A stretch of DNA of 64,000 nucleotides, taken from assembly GCA_047639555.1 (NCBI GenBank), contig JBLIOE010000002.1:124001-188000 (forward strand). Reading direction: 5' to 3'. Under the pieces are notes generated by a model. The model saw nothing but the letters and a program-made list of their open reading frames with translations. It made no database searches and had not been told where the DNA came from. A program made the position numbers and the translations under genes. This DNA comes from JAJRXC01 sp047639555. GTDB lineage: Bacteria > Actinomycetota > Acidimicrobiia > Acidimicrobiales > Aldehydirespiratoraceae. Shown here piece by piece: positions 16,383 through 23,959 of this stretch (the stretch's first letter is position 1; the number at the start of each line of letters is the position of its first letter).

Positions 16383-16559
16383 ATGTCGGAGATCAGCGAG
16401 GACCCTCGATATGTAACAGCTGGTGCCCTTCAGGCCGCGAAGGAGCGCCGTCTTGCTTTCGTGGCTCCGAATTGGCATGAGGTCGTTGCGCAGCCAGCTG
16501 CGGTCCTGACGAGCGGCACCGTTCCCGCGATTCCCACTCCGAGCGACTCAGACAAGTAG
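16383..16559 (+). CDS. Hypothetical 58-residue protein
   Basis: A short open frame with a plausible composition: SEISEDPRYVTAGALQAAK, a basic ERR, hydrophobic LAFVAPNWHEVVAQPAA and a Pro/Ser/Asp tail. Third codon positions are GC-rich enough to be coding. There is no recognisable domain and no clear ribosome site. It could be a fragment of a larger gene lost together with the alkB remnant just upstream. The 73 bases after it are empty. Confidence 0.3.
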   Translation: MSEISEDPRYVTAGALQAAKERRLAFVAPNWHEVVAQPAAVLTSGTVPAIPTPSDSDK

Positions 16560-16632
16560 CCCCGTCGCAAGACACAAGCGGCCCTCGATTGTCGAATCGG
16601 AGGCGGCTACCGCGACCACCTTCGAATTTGTG

Positions 16633-17229
16633 TCAACCCTCTCGGCCCCGACCTGACTGGCCGGAGCCAGCCGTGAGTGACTGCATAGCGTCGAGATACC
16701 GAGTCGTGGCGATGCGCTGAAGACGTCGCGCTATCGGGGGGAACGCCCGAGCCAACGGATGCCGTGAGCGCGAGACCGCAGTGATCTCGACCGTCACGGC
16801 CCCGTCGGGCGTGATGACGATAGTGAACGACTCCTCGCCTTGTTCAGGGTGCACTGGCAACGTGCCGTACGTGAAACCGAATCGATCACTCTGATCATCT
16901 ACCGCGACCACGCGACAAACCACGTCGATGTAGCCGACCGGCAACGGTGCGGCCATCGCGACCACAGATCCAACACTTGGCGGCCCTGAGTGAGCAACGA
17001 CCAGCCCTGATGTTGTGTGCATTTGCCAGTCGCGAAGCGCGTCGGAGGCGCGTGCAAAGACCGGGCGACCGTTCCCGAGATCGCGAGACCAGCGGTCGTA
17101 TCGATAGCCGGGTGCGCCGGCGTTCCCAGCGGTGATGCCGACTGGCGAGTACGTCAGCTCATCTGTGGCCGCCGCCTGAGCGAGCGCACGGAGCTGCGCG
17201 ATGGTCGGCCGAGTGGCGTGAATGGGCAT
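16633..17229 (-). CDS. DUF1990 family protein
   Basis: A 198-residue protein with the DUF1990 pattern: an N-terminal helix followed by LTYSPVGITAGNAGAPGYRYDRWSRDLG in outline, FARASDALRDWQMH, AAPLPVGYIDVVCRVVAV, RFGFTYGTLPVHPEQGEESF and a C-terminal basic helix RRLQRIATTRYL. The family (also called YndJ C-terminal-like) is common in actinobacteria and plants and has no established function; the fold is thought to be a small-molecule-binding barrel. The gene stands alone, with GAGAAT 6 bases before ATG. Confidence 0.82.
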   Translation of the reverse strand: MPIHATRPTIAQLRALAQAAATDELTYSPVGITAGNAGAPGYRYDRWSRDLGNGRPVFARASDALRDWQMHTTSGLVVAHSGPPSVGSVVAMAAPLPVGYIDVVCRVVAVDDQSDRFGFTYGTLPVHPEQGEESFTIVITPDGAVTVEITAVSRSRHPLARAFPPIARRLQRIATTRYLDAMQSLTAGSGQSGRGREG

Positions 17230-17352
17230 GCGCTCATTCTCGCGTGAACAACGCCGCTGAGCTCATCACGACCTACTCGGGGAGCCGGCAAGATCGTCGC
17301 ACTTGCTCGAGACGGAACGGGGGACCAGCGGCAGAGTCCGGCTTCGTTCGCG

Positions 17353-18399
17353 TCAGGAGCAACCCTCGGCGAGATAGGCAGCCTCCGTTGTCGCGGTCCA
17401 CATTGAAGTGATGGTGTCATCGTAGGTGCCGAACATGAGTCGATAATCCGCGTCGGCGTCGTCTTTGGGCACGTATTCGTAGTTGGGGTTCTCGGCGCCG
17501 AGGTACTCATTCGGGGTCGACACAACCCGCTCGCCGTAGGTTGTCGTCACCATTGTTTCGGGCTGGCCGACCCGCACGCCCGAAGGCGTCGCGACTGCCG
17601 GATTGTGGGTTTCGATACGAACAATGCGGCCATCGACGTCGTTTCCGAATACCTGCAGGTCTGGTGCGTACGGGTCCCGCGGCCCTGCTGGGGTAACGAA
17701 GGTGCAGCTTCCGAAATTCTCCTGGACTGCGACGAGGTCGACGCCGAGCACCTTCTCGGCTTCCGCAACGGTGAAGTTGGTGCGAAGCGGACCAAAGGAC
17801 CGCAGCGTCATTATCTCGATGTCGCCGAACACGCTCTCAGCGGGGTCAACCACCCAAATGTCGGGCAGATCATCGCTGAGGTGATGCAAACCGATTCCGA
17901 GTAAGTCGCCGAGCGACACGTCCTCGAAGGTGTCGTAACCGTCGGGAGGAATAACCCGGGTTGTCTCGCCAAGATCGACCGTGATGGCGTCGCCTGACTC
18001 GTTGTCGATAGCCAGCGTCGATGACACCGCGGCCCTAATGCAGGGCGGGACACTGAACTCGCCCGAGCGGTGGGCTCGGAAGAACGCCACACCTCCCACC
18101 TCAAGTCGGCATGAAGCCGGGTCCTCGATCGGTTCATCGTCCAACAGCTCGATGTCGGTGCTCGCAGGCATCTCCGGGGCTGCCGGCGGTTCGGTCGCGG
18201 CATCCTCCACTTCTTCGAGATCGACGCTTGCTTCCCCGCTGCTCGAAACCGGCACAGCGACGGTTATGTCTTCCCCGCCACAAGCGACGCCCGCCAAAGC
18301 GGCAAACCCCAGAAGGGCCCAGAGTCGGGGGCGCCCCAGCCGTAAGCCGCATTGAGCAGCATCCCGAAGGATCGAGAATGAAGTCGAGCGGTTTCCCAC
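17353..18399 (-). CDS. Lipoprotein of unknown function
   Basis: A 348-residue lipoprotein. The signal region has basic residues, LWALLGFAALAGVAC and a lipobox cysteine at about residue 40, followed by GGED. A low-complexity acidic stretch (EEVEDAATEPPAAPE) leads to a globular domain with several cysteines (SCRLEV, PPCIRA, GSCTFV, EGCS), which may form disulfides outside the cell. The C-terminal part, with RVGQPETMV and RLMFGT, recalls small substrate-binding or inhibitor-like domains but I cannot assign one. GTG start with TATTTT 6 bases upstream. Confidence 0.7.
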   Translation of the reverse strand: MGNRSTSFSILRDAAQCGLRLGRPRLWALLGFAALAGVACGGEDITVAVPVSSSGEASVDLEEVEDAATEPPAAPEMPASTDIELLDDEPIEDPASCRLEVGGVAFFRAHRSGEFSVPPCIRAAVSSTLAIDNESGDAITVDLGETTRVIPPDGYDTFEDVSLGDLLGIGLHHLSDDLPDIWVVDPAESVFGDIEIMTLRSFGPLRTNFTVAEAEKVLGVDLVAVQENFGSCTFVTPAGPRDPYAPDLQVFGNDVDGRIVRIETHNPAVATPSGVRVGQPETMVTTTYGERVVSTPNEYLGAENPNYEYVPKDDADADYRLMFGTYDDTITSMWTATTEAAYLAEGCS

Positions 18400-18411
18400 C
18401 CGTTCAAAATA
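18400..18411 (-). promoter_or_regulatory. Leaderless -10 element of the lipoprotein gene
   Basis: On the minus strand TATTTT (18411-18406) is followed by 6 bases and GTG. This is among the best -10 hexamers in the window. Confidence 0.45.
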
Positions 18412-18510
18412 GCATCGTCGCCAGGTCGCCGGTCATCGCCTACTGACACGCATGCCCGGCACTACGCGGCGGGGCGCTACCTCTGGTGGCCGAATGGCGT
18501 CGGGCAGCAG

Positions 18511-18540
18511 CAAAAAGCGTCCCCGCGGGGACGCTTTTTG
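18511..18540. terminator. Strong bidirectional intrinsic terminator between divergent genes
   Basis: A perfect palindrome of 14-base arms (CAAAAAGCGTCCCC and its complement) with a 2-base centre. The A-run and T-run make it a rho-independent terminator on either strand. It lies in the 293-base gap between two genes that point away from each other, so it terminates no annotated gene; nothing else is evident in the gap. Confidence 0.85.
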
Positions 18541-18680
18541 GCGATCGGTCCGGAACTGAGACGCAGTCGCCCCTACGGTCGCCCGACACTTGAAAATCGA
18601 CCAGGACGATGTCATCCCCGTTCTAGCGAAGCGGCAACCGAGCCCAGCGGGTATCGCTCAACGAATGGTCCAGGCGGGCG

Positions 18681-18692
18681 TAGTCTGCTCGC
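18681..18692 (+). promoter_or_regulatory. Leaderless -10 element of the hydroxyacid dehydrogenase gene
   Basis: TAGTCT at 18681-18686, 6 bases, ATG. Confidence 0.45.
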
Positions 18693-19661
18693 ATGAAAAT
18701 CGGATTTATTGGTCTCGGCAATGTCGGTGGCAAGCTGGCCGGCTCGATCCTGCGCAATGGCGCTGAGCTGGTCGTTCGCGATCTTGACGACAATCTCATG
18801 CAGACGTTTGTCGATCAGGGTGCCACCGCAGCAGCCTCGCCGAAAGAGCTCGCAGAGATGTGCGACATCATCGTCACTTGTCTCCCCTCCCCCGCGGCTT
18901 GTTCGCAGGTGATGGAGGCCGACGACGGTGTCATTGCCGGGCTCGGCCCCAACAAGATCTGGATGGAGATGTCGACCACTGACGAGGCGGAGATCTGCCG
19001 GATGGCTCCTCTCGTCGAGGCCACCGGTGCGACCCCGGTCGAATGTCCGGTGTCGGGCGGCTGCCATCGGGCCGCCACCGGCAACATCGCCATTTTCTGC
19101 GGCGGTCCTCGGGAAGCGTTCGAGAAGGCCCTTCCGATTCTCACGATGATGGGTCGTCGGGTGCTGCACACGGGCCCGCTTGGTTCGGCGTCAGTACTCA
19201 AGGTGGTCACGAACTACCTGGCCTCGATCAACCTGGTCGGGATCGGCGAGGCATTCGCGGTGTCGGAAGCTGCGGGCATCGACATGACCACCACCTACGA
19301 GGCCATCCGAATCTCGTCGGGCAATTCGTTCGTCCACGAGACCGAGGGTCAAGTCATCCTCAACGGCAGCTACGACATCGGCTTCACGCTCGACCTTGTT
19401 CAGAAGGACATGGGGCTGTTCCTCGACGTCGCCAAACGCAACGATGTCGATCTCGATGTCGGGCCCGTCTTGCTCGACGTCTTCGACGACGCGGCCGAGC
19501 GCTACGGCCGCCGGGCGCTCAGCCCGATGGTGGTCCGTCGTATGGAGGAGCAGCTCGGCCGAGACTTCCGGGCGCCTGGCTTTCCGGCGGAAATGGTCGA
19601 CGACGAAGCCGAAGAAACGGGTTACGAAGTTGTGGTCGGCACTGGCCCGGGCCAGAACTAG
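18693..19661 (+). CDS. Beta-hydroxyacid dehydrogenase (3-hydroxyisobutyrate dehydrogenase family)
   Basis: A 322-residue NAD(P)-dependent oxidoreductase. The N-terminal Rossmann motif GFIGLGNVGGKLA is followed by VVRDLDD (an acidic or dipolar cofactor-selecting loop), the substrate loop VECPVSGGCHRAATGN, and the catalytic lysine region KVVTNYL. The C-terminal helical domain (LVQKDMGLFLDVAKRN) closes the dimer. Family members oxidise 3-hydroxyisobutyrate, tartronate semialdehyde precursors or related hydroxyacids; the exact substrate cannot be read from the sequence. The last 25 residues are acidic and unusual. Nearby thioesterase, SDR and enoyl-CoA hydratase genes suggest a catabolic, acyl-CoA setting. 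Confidence 0.82.
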   Translation: MKIGFIGLGNVGGKLAGSILRNGAELVVRDLDDNLMQTFVDQGATAAASPKELAEMCDIIVTCLPSPAACSQVMEADDGVIAGLGPNKIWMEMSTTDEAEICRMAPLVEATGATPVECPVSGGCHRAATGNIAIFCGGPREAFEKALPILTMMGRRVLHTGPLGSASVLKVVTNYLASINLVGIGEAFAVSEAAGIDMTTTYEAIRISSGNSFVHETEGQVILNGSYDIGFTLDLVQKDMGLFLDVAKRNDVDLDVGPVLLDVFDDAAERYGRRALSPMVVRRMEEQLGRDFRAPGFPAEMVDDEAEETGYEVVVGTGPGQN

Positions 19662-20354
19662 CTACACGCCGGGCGGCGACGGCAGCTTGTCGGTACGGAT
19701 GAAAATCCCCTCGGCCTCCGCACACAACGTGTCGCCGGAGTAGAGCTCGCCCTTGGCGAACACCTTTCGTCCTTCGCTGCGATCGTGCCAGCCCCGCATC
19801 GTGAGCGGCGCGCCGAGCGGAGTGGGGCTGCGATAGATGACCGTGAGCGTGCCCGTGAACCCGCCAATGCCATTCGTAACGCAGACGCAGCCGAGGAGTT
19901 CGTCGAAGGTAGCGGCGATCACACCACCGTGCACGAAGTCCGGCGGTCCGTTGTACGCGGCGCCAAACTCGGCCTCACCGTGGATCTCTTGGCCCAATTC
20001 ACCATCGGCCCGCCACATATTGACGGGCGGCGAGATCGGATTCAGCCCACCAACGATCGGGCTGTACGGAAAGAAGCCGTTGGGGTCCTGCACTCCTCGC
20101 AGTGCGTAGGTGTCGACCTCGTCGCCAGCCTCGTGGACCTCCGCCATTCGAGCCCCAACATCGGCCATCAAATTCTCGTAGCGAAGCCCCGCTTGCATCC
20201 GCATACCGTCATACACGTGGGGCCGGAGATCTTCGGTCACTGACGAGATCGCCGCGATCTGCTCGGCGAGTTCGACGTCATCCATATCGGCGGTACGCAC
20301 GACCTCGATCAGGTCTCGGATGGCCGCGTTCAGGTCTAGGGCGGAGTTCGACAT
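19662..20354 (-). CDS. PaaI-like hotdog-fold thioesterase
   Basis: A 230-residue protein. The C-terminal 120 residues contain the hotdog signature PPDFVHGGVIAATFDELLG, where the VHGG loop and the helix Asp/Glu are catalytic in PaaI-type acyl-CoA thioesterases, followed by strands TGTLTVIYRSPTPLG and KVFAKGELYSG. The N-terminal 90 residues are helical (DLIEVVRTADMDDVELAEQI) and not part of the fold. ATG at 20354 was chosen: TACCGT lies 6 bases upstream. The preceding part of the open frame lies antisense to the SDR gene. The stop abuts the end of the convergent dehydrogenase gene. Confidence 0.78.
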   Translation of the reverse strand: MSNSALDLNAAIRDLIEVVRTADMDDVELAEQIAAISSVTEDLRPHVYDGMRMQAGLRYENLMADVGARMAEVHEAGDEVDTYALRGVQDPNGFFPYSPIVGGLNPISPPVNMWRADGELGQEIHGEAEFGAAYNGPPDFVHGGVIAATFDELLGCVCVTNGIGGFTGTLTVIYRSPTPLGAPLTMRGWHDRSEGRKVFAKGELYSGDTLCAEAEGIFIRTDKLPSPPGV

Positions 20355-20412
20355 GCGGTGACGGTATTCCGAAGTTGGGCCTTGGACGCAACCCACCGAT
20401 ACGATCCGCGCC
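20355..20412. promoter_or_regulatory. Divergent leaderless promoters for thioesterase and SDR genes
   Basis: Minus strand: TACCGT (20366-20361) 6 bases before the thioesterase ATG. Plus strand: TACGAT (20400-20405) 7 bases before the SDR GTG, with TTGGGC at 20375-20380 as a possible -35 (19-base spacer). Only 34 bases separate the two -10 elements. Confidence 0.45.
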
Positions 20413-21165
20413 GTGAATCGATTCGATGGAAAAATCGCCCTGCTCACCGGTGCTGCATCCGGCGTCGGCAAGGCCACCGCTATTCGACTGGCCTCTGAGG
20501 GTGCCAAGGTCTTCGGCCTCGACATCAACGCCGAGGGTATGGAAGACACCAAGGCCACGGTGGAAGCGGCCGGTGGCGAGATGACCTGCCGTGTCACCGA
20601 CATTGGGTCGGTCGAGGAATGCCATGCCGCGGCCGCGGCCTGTGTCGAGACCTACGGCGGCATCGATGTGCTCGGCAACATCGCCGGCATCGCGAACCAG
20701 CGCCATGTCCACCAGGTGACTGAGGCCGAATGGGACCTCATGAACAATGTGAACCTGAAGGGGATGTTCTTCCTCACCCAGGCCGCGCTTCCCCACATCC
20801 TCGAGCGCCACGGCAACATCATCAACATCGCGTCGAACGCCGGCCTGATGGGCCAGGCCTACACGGTGCCCTACTGCGCAACCAAGGGTGGAGTGGTCAA
20901 TATGACCAAGGCGCTCGCGATGGAATTTGTGAAACAACCGATCCGGATCAACGCCATCGCTCCCGGCGGCATCGACACACCGCTCGTGCACAACTTCGAA
21001 CTGCAGGTCGACATCGACTTCGCACTGATGCAGCCCTATATCGGCTACCGCGACGCGAGTACCGCCGAGCAGATTGCGGGCCTCTTCGCCTTCGTGGCCT
21101 CCGATGAGGGCGCCAACATCCACGGCAGCATCATCAGCGCCGACGGCGGCCTCACGGCCTCCTAG
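20413..21165 (+). CDS. Short-chain dehydrogenase/reductase (first of a tandem pair)
   Basis: A 250-residue classical SDR. It has the cofactor motif TGAASGVG, the acidic residue in GLDINAEG after the second strand (NAD preference), NIAGIA (the NxAG motif), INIASNAG with the catalytic Ser, and PYCATKGG with YxxxK. The C-terminus ends NIHGSIISADGGLTAS, typical of the family. Substrate is unknown. The next gene is a gap-free paralogue of the same length, more than half identical by eye, so a local duplication produced the pair. GTG start without a ribosome site but 7 bases from a TACGAT hexamer. Confidence 0.85.
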   Translation: MNRFDGKIALLTGAASGVGKATAIRLASEGAKVFGLDINAEGMEDTKATVEAAGGEMTCRVTDIGSVEECHAAAAACVETYGGIDVLGNIAGIANQRHVHQVTEAEWDLMNNVNLKGMFFLTQAALPHILERHGNIINIASNAGLMGQAYTVPYCATKGGVVNMTKALAMEFVKQPIRINAIAPGGIDTPLVHNFELQVDIDFALMQPYIGYRDASTAEQIAGLFAFVASDEGANIHGSIISADGGLTAS

Positions 21166-21180
21166 AAAAAGAACAACACA

Positions 21181-21933
21181 GTGGGACGTTACGACGGCAA
21201 GGTAGTGGCCCTCACCGGGGTTGCGAGCGGCATGGGACGGGCCAGCGCTATTCGCATCGCCAGCGAGGGCGGCACCGTGTTCGGCATGGACATCAACGCC
21301 GAGGGCCTCGCGGCCACCGCAACGCAGATCACCGACGCGGGCGGCACCATCACCACCCGTATCACCGACATCAGCGATCACACGGAATGTGCCGCCGCGA
21401 TGCAGGAGTGTGTCGACACCCATGGCCGGCTCGATGTGCTCGGCAACTTCGCCGCGATCTCGTGGATGCGCAACACCCCCGATGTCACGTATGAAGAGTG
21501 GCGACGAATGTTTGCGATCAATGTCGACGGCACCTACTTCATGTGTCAGGCCGCCCTCCCCCACGTGCTCGCGACTGAAGGCAACATCGTCAATATCGCG
21601 TCCAACGCGGCCTCAATGGGTCAGGCCTATCTCGCTCCCTACTGCGCCACGAAGGGTGCAGTCGCTCAGATCACTCGTGCGCTCGCGATGGAATACGTGA
21701 AGCAGCCGATCCGGATCAACGCCATCGCACCAGGCGGCACCGACACCGCCATGAACGCCAACTACGAGCTGGCGGCCGACACCGACTTCGACCTGATGCA
21801 AGCCTCAATGGGATATCGCGGCTTCGGGCAACCAGAGGACATTGCGGCATTGTTCGCGTTCCTCGCCTCCGATGAGGCGGGCAACATCCACGGAAGCATC
21901 ATTAACTCTGACAACGGATTGACCGCCTCGTAG
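21181..21933 (+). CDS. Short-chain dehydrogenase/reductase (second of a tandem pair)
   Basis: A 250-residue SDR aligning without gaps to the preceding gene. TGVASGMG, the acidic GMDINAEG, INIASNAA-like NIASNAAS and PYCATKGA keep the cofactor and catalytic residues, including YxxxK. The NxAG motif has changed to NFAAIS, which is unusual and may alter the active site. It is 15 bases downstream of the first SDR, within the same transcript; a weak AAAAAGAA lies before the GTG. The following HAD gene begins in its stop codon. The pair may form a heteromer or handle successive substrates (inference). Confidence 0.82.
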   Translation: MGRYDGKVVALTGVASGMGRASAIRIASEGGTVFGMDINAEGLAATATQITDAGGTITTRITDISDHTECAAAMQECVDTHGRLDVLGNFAAISWMRNTPDVTYEEWRRMFAINVDGTYFMCQAALPHVLATEGNIVNIASNAASMGQAYLAPYCATKGAVAQITRALAMEYVKQPIRINAIAPGGTDTAMNANYELAADTDFDLMQASMGYRGFGQPEDIAALFAFLASDEAGNIHGSIINSDNGLTAS

Positions 21934-22580
21934 TGGCCGAATCGTTCGTCCTCGGGGTTGACCTCGATGGCGTGTGCGCGGAGCACACCATTGGATTCCG
22001 AAAGATCGTCGCCGAGCGGCTCGGGGTCGACGAAGCAACGCTGCCGCTCGAACGCGGTTGGGACTTCGCCGAGTGGGGGTTTGAGCCCGGCGACTTCGAA
22101 GACCATCACCGCCATGCCGTGGTCGAGAAACGGATGTTCCGCGATCTCGACCCCATCGACGGGGCGGCCGAGACACTCTGGCGCTTGTCCGACGCCGGCG
22201 TGTGGATCCGGATCATCACCCACCGGCTGTACGTCAACTGGGGCCACCACGCCGCTGTCGCCGACACGTGCGAATGGCTCGACAAGGCTCGAATCCCGTA
22301 TCGCGATCTCTGCTTCCTGGGCACCAAGCCCGCGGTGGAAGCCGACCTTTACATCGACGATTCGCCGCACAACATCGCGGCACTGCGCAAAGCAGGCAAC
22401 GAAGTGATCGTCTTCGATCAGCCCTACAACCAGGACCAACGCGGCCCCCGGGCAACGACCTGGGCCGACGTCGAAGAGATCGTGCTGGAACGGTTCACTG
22501 AACGCCAAGGCATCCATGGTGTACAACCGCAGCTGCCTGGGGTTGATGGCGCCCTCGGGCGCCGGCTCGGCAACGACTAA
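21933..22580 (+). CDS. HAD-superfamily 5'-nucleotidase (NT5C-like)
   Basis: A 215-residue HAD phosphatase resembling deoxy-5'-nucleotidases. Motif I is GVDLDGVCAEH (the DxDG nucleophile pair), motif II lies in IRIITHRL, and motif III/IV is ADLYIDDSPHNIAALR. These match the NT5C family, which hydrolyses pyrimidine (deoxy)nucleoside monophosphates. The start GTG shares one base with the stop of the second SDR, so the three genes form one unit. The last 20 residues after FTERQ look like a read-on tail without homology. A nucleotidase coupled to two SDRs is an uncommon grouping. Confidence 0.75.
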   Translation: MAESFVLGVDLDGVCAEHTIGFRKIVAERLGVDEATLPLERGWDFAEWGFEPGDFEDHHRHAVVEKRMFRDLDPIDGAAETLWRLSDAGVWIRIITHRLYVNWGHHAAVADTCEWLDKARIPYRDLCFLGTKPAVEADLYIDDSPHNIAALRKAGNEVIVFDQPYNQDQRGPRATTWADVEEIVLERFTERQGIHGVQPQLPGVDGALGRRLGND

Positions 22581-22618
22581 ACGCTGCGCAATACGGAAGG
22601 TGACAGGTCGGAGACCCG

Positions 22619-23419
22619 CTACTTGCGCTGGAAGTTAGGGGTGCGCTTCTCCGCGAAGGCCTTCGGACCCTCCTTCGAGTCCTGGCTGGCCATGACGACT
22701 CCCGTGTAGGTGTCTTCGTGGGCGAATGCCTCAGCCTCGGTCATGCCCGCGGTGTCGTGCAGCGTCTTCAACACGGCCTCAACCGCCAACGGGCCATTCG
22801 CGGCCACCGTCGCAGCGACTTCCATCGCGTGTTCGAGGGCGGTGCCGTCGGGCACGACTCGGCTAATGAGACCCATCGCCTTGGCCTCGGCCGCGGAGAT
22901 GTGTTTGCCCGTCAGCAAGATGTCGGCGGCCTCGGCGTAACCGATCTGGCGAGCGAGACGAACGGCGGAACCACCCATTGGATAGAGCGACCATTTCACT
23001 TCGCTCACACCGAACTTGGCCGATTCGGCCGCGATCCGGATGTCGGTGCCCTGCAGGATCTCGGTGCCGCCGGCAATAGCGACGCCCTCGACCGCGGCGA
23101 TTATGGGCTTCGTTGGGCGACTGGTCTTCAGCAGTCCTTCCCAGATGAAATCGGCGCCCTCGGATGCCATTGCGCCCTCGACGTCCCAGTCATCGGTTTC
23201 CGCCTTATCGCCCGACATCGAGCGCAGGTCCATACCGGCGCAGAAGTCGCCGCCGGTCCCGGTGAGAACGATGCAGCGAATGGCGTCGTCCTCTGAGGCT
23301 TCCTTCCACGCGTCGCGCATACGCCCAAACATTTGGAGCGTCATCGCGTTCTTGCGTTCGGGACGATTCATGGTGGCGACCATCACAGCGCCCTGGCGTT
23401 CAACGAGAAGATCCGGCAT
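22619..23419 (-). CDS. Enoyl-CoA hydratase/isomerase family protein
   Basis: A 266-residue crotonase-fold protein. TMNRPERKNAMTLQMF at the N-terminus, GTGGDFCAGMDL (oxyanion hole), AAVEGVAIAGGTEILQGTDI (second oxyanion glycine and the first acidic residue) and AKFGVSEVKWSLYPMGGS give the family. The second catalytic Glu of true hydratases corresponds to a position in SEVKWSL, where E precedes VKW. A C-terminal AEKRTPNFQRK is typical of the EchA12/17 group. By family knowledge it hydrates 2-enoyl-CoA in fatty-acid degradation, although the specific reaction is not certain. TACGGT lies 8 bases before ATG. Confidence 0.85.
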   Translation of the reverse strand: MPDLLVERQGAVMVATMNRPERKNAMTLQMFGRMRDAWKEASEDDAIRCIVLTGTGGDFCAGMDLRSMSGDKAETDDWDVEGAMASEGADFIWEGLLKTSRPTKPIIAAVEGVAIAGGTEILQGTDIRIAAESAKFGVSEVKWSLYPMGGSAVRLARQIGYAEAADILLTGKHISAAEAKAMGLISRVVPDGTALEHAMEVAATVAANGPLAVEAVLKTLHDTAGMTEAEAFAHEDTYTGVVMASQDSKEGPKAFAEKRTPNFQRK

Positions 23420-23581
23420 GGCGAGAGACCGTACGACGAACGCCCCGAGTTCGGCCAGTTCGCTTCATGACGACCCCTTGTCAGCCGATGGGACGATGTG
23501 CGCTCAAAGGTCGAGATTGTCCCGATCCGAGTAAGCGGCGTCGCCAACAAGCGCAGGCCTCTCGAGACCAGGCTCGTTTCG

Positions 23582-23959
23582 CTACGCCGCTGTCGCCGGC
23601 GCCCGAGCGGAGTAACGGATCGAGATCAGCGCACCCATGACGCTGCCAAGCACGGCGAACAACACATGCTCGGCGACCACCGGCGCGTCCGGTCCCTGTT
23701 CCCAGAACACCGGGCCTCGCAGAAGGTCAGCAGCCTCAAGGCCGAGCGTTGCCGCAACGGCGACCGCCCCTCCGATGCCGGCGAGTCGGATCGTGTAACG
23801 GGCGGCCAGCCCCGCCCCTAGTGTTCCCTCGACTGCCACCCACGCGGCCGCCACGAGGGCGGGTGCGAAGTGGAAGGTGCTCGTAGGTGTGCGATCGGCG
23901 AGGAACCACCAGAGCGCCACACCGGCGAGACTCACTGCGGCGCCGCGCCAGTACTTCAT
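23582..23959 (-). CDS. Small four-helix membrane protein, unknown function
   Basis: A 125-residue hydrophobic protein starting at MKYWRG. It has four predicted membrane spans: AAVSLAGVALWWFLA, FAPALVAAAWVAVEG, LAGIGGAVAVAATLGLEAA and EHVLFAVLGSVMGALISI. Length and content are close to those of DoxX-like or DUF4383-type proteins, but no signature is decisive. The ATG overlaps the stop of the upstream flavoprotein gene (ATGA), so the two are translationally coupled. It may support a redox function in the membrane (inference). Confidence 0.55.
   Translation of the reverse strand: MKYWRGAAVSLAGVALWWFLADRTPTSTFHFAPALVAAAWVAVEGTLGAGLAARYTIRLAGIGGAVAVAATLGLEAADLLRGPVFWEQGPDAPVVAEHVLFAVLGSVMGALISIRYSARAPATAA

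Noticed and set aside
20278..21564. 428-codon minus-strand frame opposite the SDR pair
   Set aside because: Mirror of two well-supported SDR genes; Asp/His/Gly-rich, typical for frames complementary to high-GC genes.
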